In this document: in pieces, positions 51,931-61,467 of the stretch
Layout of the letters: each line of letters opens with the position of its first letter
Numbering within the stretch: position 1 is the stretch's first letter
DNA from: UBA9926 sp018645765
GTDB taxonomy: Bacteria; Pseudomonadota; Gammaproteobacteria; Pseudomonadales; Azotimanducaceae
Direction of reading: 5' to 3'
DNA length: 64,000 nucleotides
Assembly: GCA_949372755.1 (NCBI GenBank)
Contig: CASIBO010000002.1
Span: forward strand, 558,001-622,000
Notes under the pieces: model-generated
What the model was told of the DNA's origin: nothing
What the model saw: the letters and a program-made list of their open reading frames with translations, nothing else
Databases searched by the model: none
Made by a program: the position numbers and the translations under genes

Positions 51931-52122
51931 ATGGAAAAGAAGACAGTCACAGTTACGCTAACAAAGAGCGTTCATGGCCGACTCAAGTCACACAAAGCAT
52001 GTGTGGCGGGTTTGGGGCTGCGCAAGATCCGGCAGTCAGCGGTTGTAGAAGATACGCCGTCAGTCAGAGGCATGATCAATAAAGTGGCCTACATGGTTTC
52101 TGTAGAAGAAAACAAGGCGTAA
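51931..52122 (+). CDS. rpmD: 50S ribosomal protein L30
   Basis: Small large-subunit protein, 63 residues (E. coli 59). TVTLTKSVHGRLKSHKACVAG and GLRKIRQSAVVEDTPSVRGM match the family (quoted in parts). It is just 6 nt after rpsE. Confidence 0.95.
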   Translation: MEKKTVTVTLTKSVHGRLKSHKACVAGLGLRKIRQSAVVEDTPSVRGMINKVAYMVSVEENKA

Positions 52123-52135
52123 GGAGACAATCGAC

Positions 52136-52570
52136 ATGCGTTTAAATTCGATATCGGGTGCGCCAGGCAGTCGGCAAGCAAAGAAAAGAGTTGGTCGAGG
52201 CATCGGTAGTGGTCTTGGTAAGACGGCCGGTCGCGGTCACAAAGGCCAGAAATCGCGTTCAGGTGGCAAGGTTCGCCCAGGCTTTGAAGGTGGTCAACAG
52301 CCTTTGCAAATGCGGCTACCAAAATTCGGTTTCACAACCGAAAAGAGCCGGATCACTGGTGAGGTTACCTTGTCAGAAGTTGCGGCGGCAAATGCAGATG
52401 TTGTGACGCTTGAGGTCCTGCGGCAAGCCGATTTGATCAACGGTAACACCAAACGGGTCAAAGTGATTCTGTCTGGCAAGATTGAAAGAGCCGTTACAGT
52501 GCAAGGGTTGGGTGTGACCAAAGGCGCTCGCGCTGCAATTGAAGCAGCTGGTGGGTCGATCGAAGATTAA
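52136..52570 (+). CDS. rplO: 50S ribosomal protein L15
   Basis: Late-assembly large-subunit protein, 144 residues as in E. coli. The Gly/Arg/Lys-rich extension (RVGRGIGSGLGKTAGRGHKG) and GFEGGQQPLQMRLPKFGF are typical. secY follows after 72 nt. Confidence 0.98.
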   Translation: MRLNSISGAPGSRQAKKRVGRGIGSGLGKTAGRGHKGQKSRSGGKVRPGFEGGQQPLQMRLPKFGFTTEKSRITGEVTLSEVAAANADVVTLEVLRQADLINGNTKRVKVILSGKIERAVTVQGLGVTKGARAAIEAAGGSIED

Positions 52571-52642
52571 GAAATAGCGTGGCAGGCCTCTGCGAGTCAG
52601 GCAGGGCAGGCGTTGAAAAAAGATAGTAGCAAGGATTAAGAA

Positions 52643-53968
52643 ATGACGAGTGCACTAGCACAGGGCAAAGCAATGGCATCAGGAGGCGGGTTATCTGAAC
52701 TACGCAGCCGTCTGCTGTTTGTGCTCATTGCGATCGTTGTTTACCGCATAGGCAGCCATATTCCCGTGCCGGGCATCGATCCAGACCGCTTACGTCTGTT
52801 GTTTAACCAGAATCAAGGCGGCATCTTAGATTTGGTTAATATGTTCGGTGGTGGCGCGCTAGAACGCATGAGTATCTTTGCGTTAGGCATTATGCCGTAT
52901 ATCTCGGCCAGTATTATCACGCAGCTTTTGGTTGCGACAACGCCGTCCCTGCAACAGTTACGCAAAGAAGGCGAGGCCGGTCGCAAGAAGATTGCGCAGT
53001 ATACGCGCTACGGTACGCTAGGATTAGCGCTTGTGCAGGGCATGGCGATGAGTAGTGGTTTGGAATCGCAAGGCTTGTCTTACACGGGTAGTTTTATGTT
53101 TCATTTCGTTGCCGTTGCGACGCTTGTGACTGGCGCTATGTTCATTATGTGGCTAGGGGAGCAGGTTACCGAGCGCGGTATCGGTAATGGGATATCAATA
53201 ATCATTTTCGCGGGGATTGTCTCAGGTTTCCCCGGAGCGATTGGTCAGTCTTTTGAGCAGGCACGGCAAGGCGAGATCCAAATTATTGCACTACTGGGTA
53301 TCGCAGTACTAGCCATTGTGATCGTTGCGGGGGTTGTGTACGTCGAGCGGGGTCAAAGGCGGATCACGATCAATTATGCTCGCCGGCAGCAGGGCAAACG
53401 AATGTATCAGGCCCAAAGCTCTCACCTGCCGCTAAAGGTTAATATGGCAGGGGTCATACCGGCAATTTTTGCGAGCAGCTTATTGTTATTTCCAGCCTCG
53501 CTCGGTCAGTGGTTTGGCCAGTCGGAAGGGATGGAGTGGTTGCAGGACTTAAGTTTGTGGATTGCGCCGGGTCAACCTTTGAATATTATTCTATTTTCGA
53601 TCGGAATTATCTTTTTCTGTTTCTGGTACACCTCGATTATGTTTAATCCAAAAGAGGTGGCCGATAATTTAAAGCGGTCCGGGGCATTTATCCCTGGCTA
53701 CCGCCCAGGTGATCAAACCGCGCGTTACATCGATACCATTATCACGCGGCTGACCTTGTTCGGGTCGCTCTACATGACAACGGTCTGTTTGTTGCCGCAG
53801 TTTTTGGTGATTCAATTTAACATTACGTTTCAGTTAGGTGGTACAGCATTGCTGATTGTTGTGGTGGTTATCATGGACTTTATGGCTCAGGTGCAGACCC
53901 ATTTAATGTCCCATCAGTACGAGTCGCTGATGAAGAAATCAAATCTTCAAAATTTTGGACGGCGCTAG
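52643..53968 (+). CDS. secY: Preprotein translocase subunit SecY
   Basis: Channel-forming subunit of the Sec translocon, in complex with SecE. 441 residues (E. coli 443), ten membrane helices. The plug/helix 2 region (GGGALERMSIFALGIMPYIS), the cytoplasmic loop with QRRITINYARRQQGKRMY that contacts SecA and the ribosome, and NPKEVADNLKRSGAFIPGYR are all conserved. Followed by rpmJ. Confidence 0.98.
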   Translation: MTSALAQGKAMASGGGLSELRSRLLFVLIAIVVYRIGSHIPVPGIDPDRLRLLFNQNQGGILDLVNMFGGGALERMSIFALGIMPYISASIITQLLVATTPSLQQLRKEGEAGRKKIAQYTRYGTLGLALVQGMAMSSGLESQGLSYTGSFMFHFVAVATLVTGAMFIMWLGEQVTERGIGNGISIIIFAGIVSGFPGAIGQSFEQARQGEIQIIALLGIAVLAIVIVAGVVYVERGQRRITINYARRQQGKRMYQAQSSHLPLKVNMAGVIPAIFASSLLLFPASLGQWFGQSEGMEWLQDLSLWIAPGQPLNIILFSIGIIFFCFWYTSIMFNPKEVADNLKRSGAFIPGYRPGDQTARYIDTIITRLTLFGSLYMTTVCLLPQFLVIQFNITFQLGGTALLIVVVVIMDFMAQVQTHLMSHQYESLMKKSNLQNFGRR

Positions 53969-53979
53969 GAGTTAGAGCA

Positions 53980-54093
53980 ATGAAAGTAAGGGCTTCAGTA
54001 AAAAAAATGTGCCGGAATTGCCGGGTGATTCGGCGAAACGGTTCGGTGCGAGTAATCTGCTCTGAACCAAAACATAAACAACGCCAAGGATAA
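53980..54093 (+). CDS. rpmJ: 50S ribosomal protein L36
   Basis: 37-residue zinc-ribbon protein translated directly from the sequence: it begins MKVRASVKKMCRNCRVIRRN and ends EPKHKQRQG. C11, C14, C27 and H32 match the zinc ligands of the Cys-containing form. It lies between secY and rpsM as in E. coli. Confidence 0.97.
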   Translation: MKVRASVKKMCRNCRVIRRNGSVRVICSEPKHKQRQG

Positions 54094-54124
54094 CCGCGGT
54101 GATTAAGGTGGACAGGAGCAACGC

Positions 54125-54481
54125 ATGGCTCGTTTAGCTGGAATTAATATTCCTGACGATAAACATACAGAAATCTCGTTGACGTACATCTACGGGATTG
54201 GGCGTACAACGGCGAAAGCACTGTGCGAGAAGACCGGGATTAGCGGCAATGCCAAGGTTGGAGAGTTGACCGAAGGCGAGCTTGATGATCTTCGAGGTGA
54301 AATCGGTAAGTTGAGTGTCGAGGGTGATTTAAGGCGTGAGGTACAGCTGAACATCAAGCGACTCTTGGACCTAGGCTGTAATCGAGGGATTCGGCATCGT
54401 CGGAGTTTGCCAGTACGAGGGCAACGCACCAAGACCAATGCGCGAACGCGCAAGGGCCCTAAGCGTCCTGTGCGGAAGTAG
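54125..54481 (+). CDS. rpsM: 30S ribosomal protein S13
   Basis: 30S head protein contacting P-site tRNA and 50S bridges. 118 residues as in E. coli. MARLAGINIPDDKHTEISLT and the basic C-terminus RGQRTKTNARTRKGPKRPVRK (quoted in part) are typical. Start of the alpha operon; the 31-nt gap after rpmJ is too short for a full S4 pseudoknot leader by itself. Confidence 0.98.
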   Translation: MARLAGINIPDDKHTEISLTYIYGIGRTTAKALCEKTGISGNAKVGELTEGELDDLRGEIGKLSVEGDLRREVQLNIKRLLDLGCNRGIRHRRSLPVRGQRTKTNARTRKGPKRPVRK

Positions 54482-54528
54482 TCGTACAACACTCCTTAAA
54501 AATAGTTTTAGTAAAGTAGGAAGACAGA

Positions 54529-54930
54529 ATGTCTGATACACAAAGCCAGCAGGCGCCGGTAGCCCGGAAAAAAGGTAAGCGTCAGATCGCAGATGGATTA
54601 GCTCACATCCACGCGTCCTTTAATAACACGATCGTGACCATTACTGACCGACAGGGCGGTGCACTATCTTGGGCAACAGCCGGTGGGTCGGGATTTAGAG
54701 GCGCTCGTAAGAGTACGCCATTTGCAGCTCAAGTCGCCGCCGAACGTGCCGGCAATGCAGCGCTGGAATATGGGCTTCAGAATCTAGAGGTTTTTGTTAA
54801 AGGACCCGGTCCAGGGCGTGAGGCCGCAGTCAGGGCACTTAACTCTGTGGGCTATCGAATAACCAATATTACAGATGTGACACCGATTCCGCATAACGGA
54901 TGTCGACCCCCTAAAAAGCGTCGGGTGTAA
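54529..54930 (+). CDS. rpsK: 30S ribosomal protein S11
   Basis: 30S platform protein at the mRNA exit. 133 residues (E. coli 129). HIHASFNNTIVTITDRQGG and the C-terminal DVTPIPHNGCRPPKKRRV are family signatures. Confidence 0.98.
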   Translation: MSDTQSQQAPVARKKGKRQIADGLAHIHASFNNTIVTITDRQGGALSWATAGGSGFRGARKSTPFAAQVAAERAGNAALEYGLQNLEVFVKGPGPGREAAVRALNSVGYRITNITDVTPIPHNGCRPPKKRRV

Positions 54931-54945
54931 AAGAGGAGATTGCCA

Positions 54946-55566
54946 ATGGCCAGATATCTCGGCCCTAAGTTGAAGTTGTGTAGAAGAGAAGGCACCGACC
55001 TTTTCCTTAAGAGTGGCGTTCGACCGATTGAGTCGAAGTGTCGAATGGAGACCGCGCCAGGAATGCACGGTCATCGTCGATCGCGCGCGACTGACTACGG
55101 TATCCAGTTACGGGAAAAGCAAAAGGTTCGCCGAATTTATGGCGTATTGGAAAAGCAGTTCCGTAATTATTACAAGAAGGCTGACCGCCAGAAGGGCGCA
55201 ACAGGTGAGAATTTGCTGCGTATTCTAGAGCGGCGTCTTGATAATGTCGTGTATCGCATGGGCTTTGGTTGTACCCGTGCTGAATCTCGGCAGCTTGTCT
55301 CTCATAAGTCAATTCTTGTAAATGGACAGGTGGTTAACATCCCATCTTTCCAAGTGGAAGCTGGCGATACGGTGACGGTTCGTGAGCGTTCACGAAGTCA
55401 GTTACGTATTCAAGGTGCCTTGAACTTGGCAGCTCAGCGTTCTTCAGTCGATTGGGTTGAAGTAAACGTGGATCGCTTGGAAGGGGTGTTGAAAGCCTAT
55501 CCTGAACGCGACGAGCTTCCATCAGAAATCAACGAAAATTTGATTGTTGAGCTCTACTCTAAGTAA
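54946..55566 (+). CDS. rpsD: 30S ribosomal protein S4
   Basis: Initiates 30S assembly and in E. coli represses the alpha operon. 206 residues from the ATG at 54946 (GAGGAG upstream), equal to E. coli; the TTG at 54940 is not used. Single-type N-terminal cysteine arrangement, GMHGHRR, and the S4 domain RLDNVVYRMGFGCTRAESRQ are present. Confidence 0.98.
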   Translation: MARYLGPKLKLCRREGTDLFLKSGVRPIESKCRMETAPGMHGHRRSRATDYGIQLREKQKVRRIYGVLEKQFRNYYKKADRQKGATGENLLRILERRLDNVVYRMGFGCTRAESRQLVSHKSILVNGQVVNIPSFQVEAGDTVTVRERSRSQLRIQGALNLAAQRSSVDWVEVNVDRLEGVLKAYPERDELPSEINENLIVELYSK

Positions 55567-55603
55567 GCGACTGAATTCAATTAAGATTAAGGAAGAATAA
55601 GGT

Positions 55604-56605
55604 ATGCCTCATTCGTCATTAGAATTTTTAACGCCTAAGCATATCCAGGTTGACCAGGTAAGCACTACTCAGGCGCAGGTGATCCTTGAGCCTTTGGAGC
55701 GTGGTTTTGGCCATACGTTGGGTAATGCGCTGCGCCGTATCTTGCTGTCGAGCATGCCGGGTTGTGCGATTACGGAAGTTGAGATTGATGGCGTTCTGCA
55801 TGAATACAGTGCAATTGAGGGCGTTGAAGAAGATGTCATCGAGATCTTACTGAATTTGAAAGGAGTCGCCGTTAAGTTGAACACGGCGGATACGGCTGAG
55901 TTGACGCTGACCAAGACCGGCCCAGGAGTTGTGACGGCTGGGGACTTTCAGCTAGATCATGATGTCGAGATTGCTAACCCAGATCATGTTATTGCGACGC
56001 TTAATGGCGCGGGCAAACTGAACCTTAGGGCGACAGTTGGTCGTGGTCGAGGCTATCAACCTGCAGATACAGCGGTTAGCGAAGAGGATTCCGGTCGGGT
56101 GATTGGCAGTCTGTTGTTAGATGCCTCCTACAGCCCGGTGCGCCGAGTTGCCTATAAGGTCGATAGCGCGCGGGTAGAGCAGCGAACCGATTTGGACAAG
56201 CTCATCATCGATCTTGAAACCAACGGTACCATCGATCCTGAAGAAGCGATCCGACGAGCAGCAACGATTTTACAGCAGCAAGTTGCCGTCTTTGTCGATT
56301 TGGAAAGCAGTGATTCGCCAGAAGAGAAGCAAGTTGAAGAGCAGATCGATCCGATTCTATTGCGACCGGTTGATGATCTTGAACTGACGGTTCGTTCAGC
56401 GAACTGCTTGAAAGCGGAAAATATTTACTACATCGGTGATCTGATTCGGCGGACCGAAGTTGAATTGCTAAAAACGCCCAATTTAGGTAAGAAATCGCTC
56501 ACTGAAATAAAAGATGTTTTGGCGTCACGTGGATTATCACTGGGAATGCGACTAGAGAACTGGCCACCCATGAGTTTACGGGGTGACGATCGTTTGTTGG
56601 GTTAA
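55604..56605 (+). CDS. rpoA: DNA-directed RNA polymerase subunit alpha
   Basis: Dimer scaffold of RNA polymerase. 333 residues (E. coli 329). N-terminal domain with FGHTLGNALRRILLSSMPG (assembly), and a C-terminal UP-element/activator-binding domain with LELTVRSANCLKAENIYYIG and TPNLGKKSLTEIKDVL. Conserved place between rpsD and rplQ. Confidence 0.99.
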   Translation: MPHSSLEFLTPKHIQVDQVSTTQAQVILEPLERGFGHTLGNALRRILLSSMPGCAITEVEIDGVLHEYSAIEGVEEDVIEILLNLKGVAVKLNTADTAELTLTKTGPGVVTAGDFQLDHDVEIANPDHVIATLNGAGKLNLRATVGRGRGYQPADTAVSEEDSGRVIGSLLLDASYSPVRRVAYKVDSARVEQRTDLDKLIIDLETNGTIDPEEAIRRAATILQQQVAVFVDLESSDSPEEKQVEEQIDPILLRPVDDLELTVRSANCLKAENIYYIGDLIRRTEVELLKTPNLGKKSLTEIKDVLASRGLSLGMRLENWPPMSLRGDDRLLG

Positions 56606-56650
56606 ATCATCGGTCTGAACAAGCCGAGCTAAGTTAGATTAGGAACTACC

Positions 56651-57049
56651 ATGCGTCATAGAAAAAGTGGAAAGCAACTCAACCGGAACGCCTCTCACCG
56701 AAAGGCAATGTTCAAGAATATGGCTTGCTCGCTTATGGAGCACGAAGTCATCAAGACAACCGTGCCAAAAGCGAAAGAATTGCGGCGTTTCGCGGAGCCG
56801 TTGATCACGCTCGCGAAGCAAGACTCTGTGGCGAATCGTCGGTTGGCGTTTGCCCGAACAGGGGATAAAGCGGTTGTCGGTAAGCTCTTTACGGATCTAG
56901 GTCCTCGCTTTCAGGATCGACCTGGTGGCTACACTCGAATTTTGAAAGCGGGCTTTAGAGCCGGGGACAAGGCGCCGATGGCCTACGTCGAGTTGGTTGA
57001 TCGGGAGATCCCCGATGAAGAAGATTTGGATGTCGTAGAAGAAGCCTGA
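56651..57049 (+). CDS. rplQ: 50S ribosomal protein L17
   Basis: Tunnel-exit protein. 132 residues (E. coli 127). MRHRKSGKQLNRNASHRKAM and PRFQDRPGGYTRILK are typical. The last five residues form a small acidic addition (VVEEA). The ribosomal cluster ends here at a terminator. Confidence 0.98.
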   Translation: MRHRKSGKQLNRNASHRKAMFKNMACSLMEHEVIKTTVPKAKELRRFAEPLITLAKQDSVANRRLAFARTGDKAVVGKLFTDLGPRFQDRPGGYTRILKAGFRAGDKAPMAYVELVDREIPDEEDLDVVEEA

Positions 57050-57066
57050 ACAGCGTTTAGGTGAAG

Positions 57067-57098
57067 AAAAGGGGGCCGGTTTATCCGGCCCTTTTGCG
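57067..57098 (+). terminator. Rho-independent terminator after rplQ
   Basis: GGGCCGG pairs with CCGGCCC around a TTTAT loop, extended by AAAA/TTTT after a two-base bulge, then TTTTGCGTTT. It ends the S10-spc-alpha transcript. Confidence 0.85.
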
Positions 57099-57155
57099 TT
57101 TGATAAGACGCCTGAAAGAGTATTGAGTTAGAGGCCTAAGAAAAGGATAACCGCG

Positions 57156-58337
57156 ATGATCACAACGTTTTCACCAACCCCAAGAACGTTAATGGGTCCG
57201 GGCCCATCGGACGTCCATCCGAGAATCTTGACGGCGATGGCGAAGCCGACCATTGGGCACTTGGATCCCGAGTTCATCCGGTTAATGGATGAAATTAAAG
57301 TGATGTTGCAGGGCGTGTTTCAAACTCAGAACGCTTTGACCATTCCGCTATCAGCACCGGGTAGTGCGGGGATGGAGGCAAGTTTCGTGAATCTGATTGA
57401 GCCAGGCGACAAGGTGATCATCTTACAAAATGGTGTGTTTGGTGGCCGTATGGCGGAAAACGTACGGCGGTTCGGCGGTGACTTGGTTTTGCTTGAGACG
57501 GATTGGGGGCGCGCAATTGATCCTGAGCAACTGCGTACGGCATTGCAGGCCCATCCGGATACTAAAATTGTTGCCTTTGTGCATGCAGAGACCTCGACGG
57601 GTGTCCGGTCTGATGCAAAAAGTTTATGCGAAATGGCCCATGCTGCAGGCTGCTTGACGATTGTCGATTGTGTGACGTCCTTGGTCGGTTGTGAGGTTGA
57701 CGTGGATGGCTGGGGCGCTGATGTTGTCTATAGCGGGACGCAGAAGTGCTTGTCCTGCGCGCCCGGACTCTCTCCCTTTACGATGTCCGAACGTGCGGCG
57801 AGCCTAACCCAAACGCGAAAAACGCCGGTCTCCTCTTGGTTTCTAGATATGAATCTCGTGATGGGGTATTGGGGCGCGGGTTCAACGCGAGCCTATCATC
57901 ATACAGCGCCGGTCAATGCGCTTTATGGGCTGCATGAAGCGTTGTTGATGGCAACAGAGGAGGGGCTTTCCGCGGCATGGGCTCGCCATGCGCTGAATCA
58001 TCAGGCGCTTAAAGCCGGTCTTGAGGCAATGGGCCTGCGATTTTTTGTGCCGGAATCCGAGCGTCTCGCGCAGCTCAATTTGGTTGAAGTGCCCGCGGGC
58101 GTTGATGAGGCTTTGATTCGCCGAGCTTTGCTTGGGTCTTATAACTTAGAAATCGGTGCTGGCCTGGGTCCGCTCGCTGGAAAGGTCTGGCGAATTGGTC
58201 TGATGGGATATGCTAGTCGAGCTGAAAATGTTTTATTGTGCGTATCGGCGCTTGAAGCGGTTCTGGCTCAGAGTAACGCACCCATTCACCGAGGCCAGGC
58301 GATTGATGCGGTTCAGAGTGTTTACGCGAGCGCCTAA
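57156..58337 (+). CDS. Class V aminotransferase (alanine/serine--glyoxylate aminotransferase-like)
   Basis: PLP enzyme of the alanine-glyoxylate / serine-glyoxylate aminotransferase group. 393 residues. N-terminal MGPGPSDVHPRIL and GHLDPEF bind the substrate end, GSAGMEAS binds the cofactor phosphate, and the Schiff-base lysine is K197 in YSGTQKCLSCAPGLSPF. The C-terminal WRIGLMGYAS matches the arginine that binds carboxylate. It begins 58 nt after the rplQ terminator as an independent unit. Role in glyoxylate/glycine metabolism is inferred; purine-degradation transaminases of the same fold are an alternative. Confidence 0.88.
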   Translation: MITTFSPTPRTLMGPGPSDVHPRILTAMAKPTIGHLDPEFIRLMDEIKVMLQGVFQTQNALTIPLSAPGSAGMEASFVNLIEPGDKVIILQNGVFGGRMAENVRRFGGDLVLLETDWGRAIDPEQLRTALQAHPDTKIVAFVHAETSTGVRSDAKSLCEMAHAAGCLTIVDCVTSLVGCEVDVDGWGADVVYSGTQKCLSCAPGLSPFTMSERAASLTQTRKTPVSSWFLDMNLVMGYWGAGSTRAYHHTAPVNALYGLHEALLMATEEGLSAAWARHALNHQALKAGLEAMGLRFFVPESERLAQLNLVEVPAGVDEALIRRALLGSYNLEIGAGLGPLAGKVWRIGLMGYASRAENVLLCVSALEAVLAQSNAPIHRGQAIDAVQSVYASA

Positions 58338-58348
58338 TACCCCGTCGA

Positions 58349-61204
58349 TTATGGGTTAGAAGCTTGCTCAAGTAGAGGCTTTAAGTACTGCCCGGTCGAC
58401 GAGGTTGGGTGGTCCGCTACGGTTTCGGGGGTGCCTTGGCAGAGAATGCGTCCGCCCCCAGCGCCGCCTTCGGGACCTAGGTCTATCACCCAATCGGCGG
58501 TCTTCACCACATCTAGGTTATGTTCAATCACAATCACGGTGTTACCACGATCCCGCAATTTGTGAATGACGCCTAGCAGTTGATCGATATCATGAAAATG
58601 TAACCCGGTTGTTGGTTCATCGAGGATATAAAGAGTCCGACCGGTATCCACTTTTGCGAGTTCCCGGGCAAGTTTAACGCGCTGCGCTTCACCGCCAGAC
58701 AAGGTTGTCGCACTTTGACCTAGGCGGATGTAGCCGAGGCCAACCTCTTGTAAGGTCTCCAACCGTCGCCTGATTACGGGAACTGCGCCCAGAAAGGACA
58801 CCGCTTCATCTACGGTCATATGCAGAACGGCATCGATTGAGCGACCTTTATAGAGAATCTCAAGCGTCTCTCGGTTGTAGCGTTTGCCCTCGCATTCGTC
58901 GCACTGTACATAAATATCGGCCAAGAAATGCATCTCGACCTTAATCAATCCATCGCCCTGGCATGCCTCGCAGCGACCGCCTTTAACGTTAAAGCTAAAC
59001 CGGCCAGACTTGTAGCCTCTGGACCTTGCCTCAGCCGTACCCGCAAAGAGGTCTCGAATTGCGGTAAAGATATTGGTGTAGGTTGCCGGGTTAGAGCGCG
59101 GTGTTCGACCAATCGGACTTTGGCTGACATCGACGACTTTATCTAAAAAGGCCAGACCCTCAATGTCGGTGTAGGGCGCAGCGGTCAGGGTGGTGGCGCC
59201 ATTCAACGCGGTGGCAGCAACTGGGTATAGGGTCTGGTTAATTAGTGTCGACTTACCGGATCCCGAGACACCCGTGATGCAGGTCAGCAGACCGATTGGG
59301 ATCGCCAGATCGAGTGTTTGCAGGTTATTACCGGATGCCCCCAGCAGCTTTAGCCATTGCGCGTCTTTTGGCGTTTGTCGATTGCGCGGTACGGCCACGC
59401 GTCGAGCACCAGAAAGAAACTGTCCAGTGATCGAAGTGGGACAATCAAGGATATCCTGAAGCGTGCCTGAGGCCAGCACTGCGCCGCCCAATTCGCCCGC
59501 GCCGGGACCAATATCAACAATAAAATCAGCCGCTCGGATGGCTTCTTCATCATGTTCAACAACAATAACGGTGTTGCCAAGATCACGCAGTCTGTTCAAG
59601 GTGCTCAGGAGCCGTTGATTGTCTCGCTGATGAAGACCAATAGAGGGTTCATCCAAAATATACATCACGCCAACGAGACCTGCCCCAATCTGGCTTGCAA
59701 GACGGATCCGTTGCGCTTCTCCCCCTGAGAGCGTATTGGCGGGTCGTGCAAGGGAAAGATAATTAAGCCCAACATCGATGAGGAAGCCTAGACGAGCTAA
59801 TATTTCGCTGACGATTTTTTTGGCGATTTCGGCTTCTTGGCCATCTAGATCAAGGGTTTTTAGGCAGTGAAAGGCATCTTCAATACTAAGATTTGAGATG
59901 TCGGCATAATTCTTGGATTGAATGGTGACGGCTAAGGCGCCCGGGTTCAATCGTTGGCCAGAGCAGGCGGCGCACTGCCGCTCATGTAGCCATTGCCCCA
60001 GTTGGTCTTTGACAGCTTGTGAGCTGGTCTCGTCATAGCGTCGCTCAAGGTTCGGAATAATGCCTTCGAATCGGTGCTGTCTCAGCACCCTTTGACCGGT
60101 TTGGTCTGCATAGTAAAAAGGAATCTCGGTTTCGCCGCTGCCGTACAAGATGACCGTTCGGTGTGCCTCAGACAACGCACGGAAGGGCTGCTCCAAGGAG
60201 AAATTATAATGGGTCGCAATTTGTTCTAGTAATTGATAATAATAAACGTGCCGGCGGTCCCAACCTGAAATCGCGCCCTCCGAGATGGCCAGCTCATCGT
60301 CTCGGATGATGGCCTCTGGGTCAAAAACCCGTTTGGTGCCAAGCCCGTCACACGTTTTGCAGGCGCCGTTAGGATTGTTGAAGGAAAAGATTCTTGGTTC
60401 TAAGGCCGGCATGGAGTAACCGCAGGTTGGGCAGGCATAATTGGCGGAAAACAACAGGTTCGTTTTGGTGGGCTCATCAAGGTACGCAATAATAGCCAGC
60501 CCGCCTGAGGCCTGGATGGCGGTTTCAAAAGAGTCCGCTAATCGGGTCGCGAGATCGGCTCTAACGCTGAAACGGTCGACGACAACCTCGATGGAATGCC
60601 GCTTTTGTTTATCAAGGGTTGGTAGATCATCAAGGTCTGTGACAATCCCATCGATTCGGGCTCGCACAAAACCTTGAGCGGCCAACTGTTTGAAAACTTG
60701 CTGATGCTCCCCTTTCTTCTGCTGCACAATCGGTGCGAGCAGCATTAGTCTGGTTTCAAGTGGCGTTTCTAAAACCAGATCGACCATTTGAGCCACGGTT
60801 TGTGCTTTGAGAGGTTGATGGTGGTCCGGGCAATGTGGTGTGCCGACCCGCGCGAACAACAGCCGCAAATAGTCTGCGATTTCGGTAATGGTGCCGACCG
60901 TTGATCGTGGATTATGCGACGTCGATTTTTGTTCGATTGAAATTGCCGGTGATAACCCTTCAATATGATCGACCTCGGGTTTTTCCATGATTGCGAGGAA
61001 TTGCCGGGCGTAGGTCGAAAGGCTCTCAACGTACCGCCTCTGACCCTCTGCATAGAGCGTATCAAAGGCTAGAGACGATTTTCCAGAGCCAGAGAGCCCT
61101 GTAATAATAGTCAGCGAATCGCGCGGGATATCGAGATCGACATTTTTTAAATTGTGGGTGCGAGCGCCCCGGATCGAAATCGTTTTCTTAAGCATGGTCG
61201 ACAT
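58349..61204 (-). CDS. uvrA: Excinuclease ABC subunit A
   Basis: Damage-recognition ATPase of nucleotide excision repair. 951 residues from the ATG at 61204 (MSTMLKKTISIRGARTHNLK); the frame opens at 61291 but those residues do not match the family. Two ABC ATPase halves have Walker A GLSGSGKSS and GVSGSGKST, LSGGEAQRIRLA signatures, and zinc fingers CPTCGYS...CKTCDG and CEACQGDG...CDECEG. The 3' end lies beside the convergent aminotransferase gene. Divergent from the MFS gene, as in Pseudomonas (uvrA, MFS, ssb). No LexA box with CTGT-N8-ACAG was seen in the intergenic region. Confidence 0.97.
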   Translation of the reverse strand: MSTMLKKTISIRGARTHNLKNVDLDIPRDSLTIITGLSGSGKSSLAFDTLYAEGQRRYVESLSTYARQFLAIMEKPEVDHIEGLSPAISIEQKSTSHNPRSTVGTITEIADYLRLLFARVGTPHCPDHHQPLKAQTVAQMVDLVLETPLETRLMLLAPIVQQKKGEHQQVFKQLAAQGFVRARIDGIVTDLDDLPTLDKQKRHSIEVVVDRFSVRADLATRLADSFETAIQASGGLAIIAYLDEPTKTNLLFSANYACPTCGYSMPALEPRIFSFNNPNGACKTCDGLGTKRVFDPEAIIRDDELAISEGAISGWDRRHVYYYQLLEQIATHYNFSLEQPFRALSEAHRTVILYGSGETEIPFYYADQTGQRVLRQHRFEGIIPNLERRYDETSSQAVKDQLGQWLHERQCAACSGQRLNPGALAVTIQSKNYADISNLSIEDAFHCLKTLDLDGQEAEIAKKIVSEILARLGFLIDVGLNYLSLARPANTLSGGEAQRIRLASQIGAGLVGVMYILDEPSIGLHQRDNQRLLSTLNRLRDLGNTVIVVEHDEEAIRAADFIVDIGPGAGELGGAVLASGTLQDILDCPTSITGQFLSGARRVAVPRNRQTPKDAQWLKLLGASGNNLQTLDLAIPIGLLTCITGVSGSGKSTLINQTLYPVAATALNGATTLTAAPYTDIEGLAFLDKVVDVSQSPIGRTPRSNPATYTNIFTAIRDLFAGTAEARSRGYKSGRFSFNVKGGRCEACQGDGLIKVEMHFLADIYVQCDECEGKRYNRETLEILYKGRSIDAVLHMTVDEAVSFLGAVPVIRRRLETLQEVGLGYIRLGQSATTLSGGEAQRVKLARELAKVDTGRTLYILDEPTTGLHFHDIDQLLGVIHKLRDRGNTVIVIEHNLDVVKTADWVIDLGPEGGAGGGRILCQGTPETVADHPTSSTGQYLKPLLEQASNP

Positions 61205-61467
61205 CCCGAGGTAATCATTCTGCTGTTTTTTGGTGCCGCGTTGTCTCACGAAAAGGCAAGTAGACGTGTTGATTCGTGCGAGTAATCGCAAACCCTGTTA
61301 TCATTCGGTGCCCGGTTTATGCGGCGCAAAAACCGACGCTGTGCCCGCTCTAGCGGCGATATGATGAGGGTCCTTCAGCGTTTTGAGATGGCAACCAACG
61401 AGTTGGTAGCGATACTAAGGGTTTGAACGTCATTTCGCAAAGATCAGATTGCCCTTAAGTGAGATCC

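Noticed and set aside
61205..61467. LexA (SOS) box between uvrA and the MFS gene
   Set aside because: Expected for uvrA, but no CTGT-N8-ACAG match was found on reading this gap.
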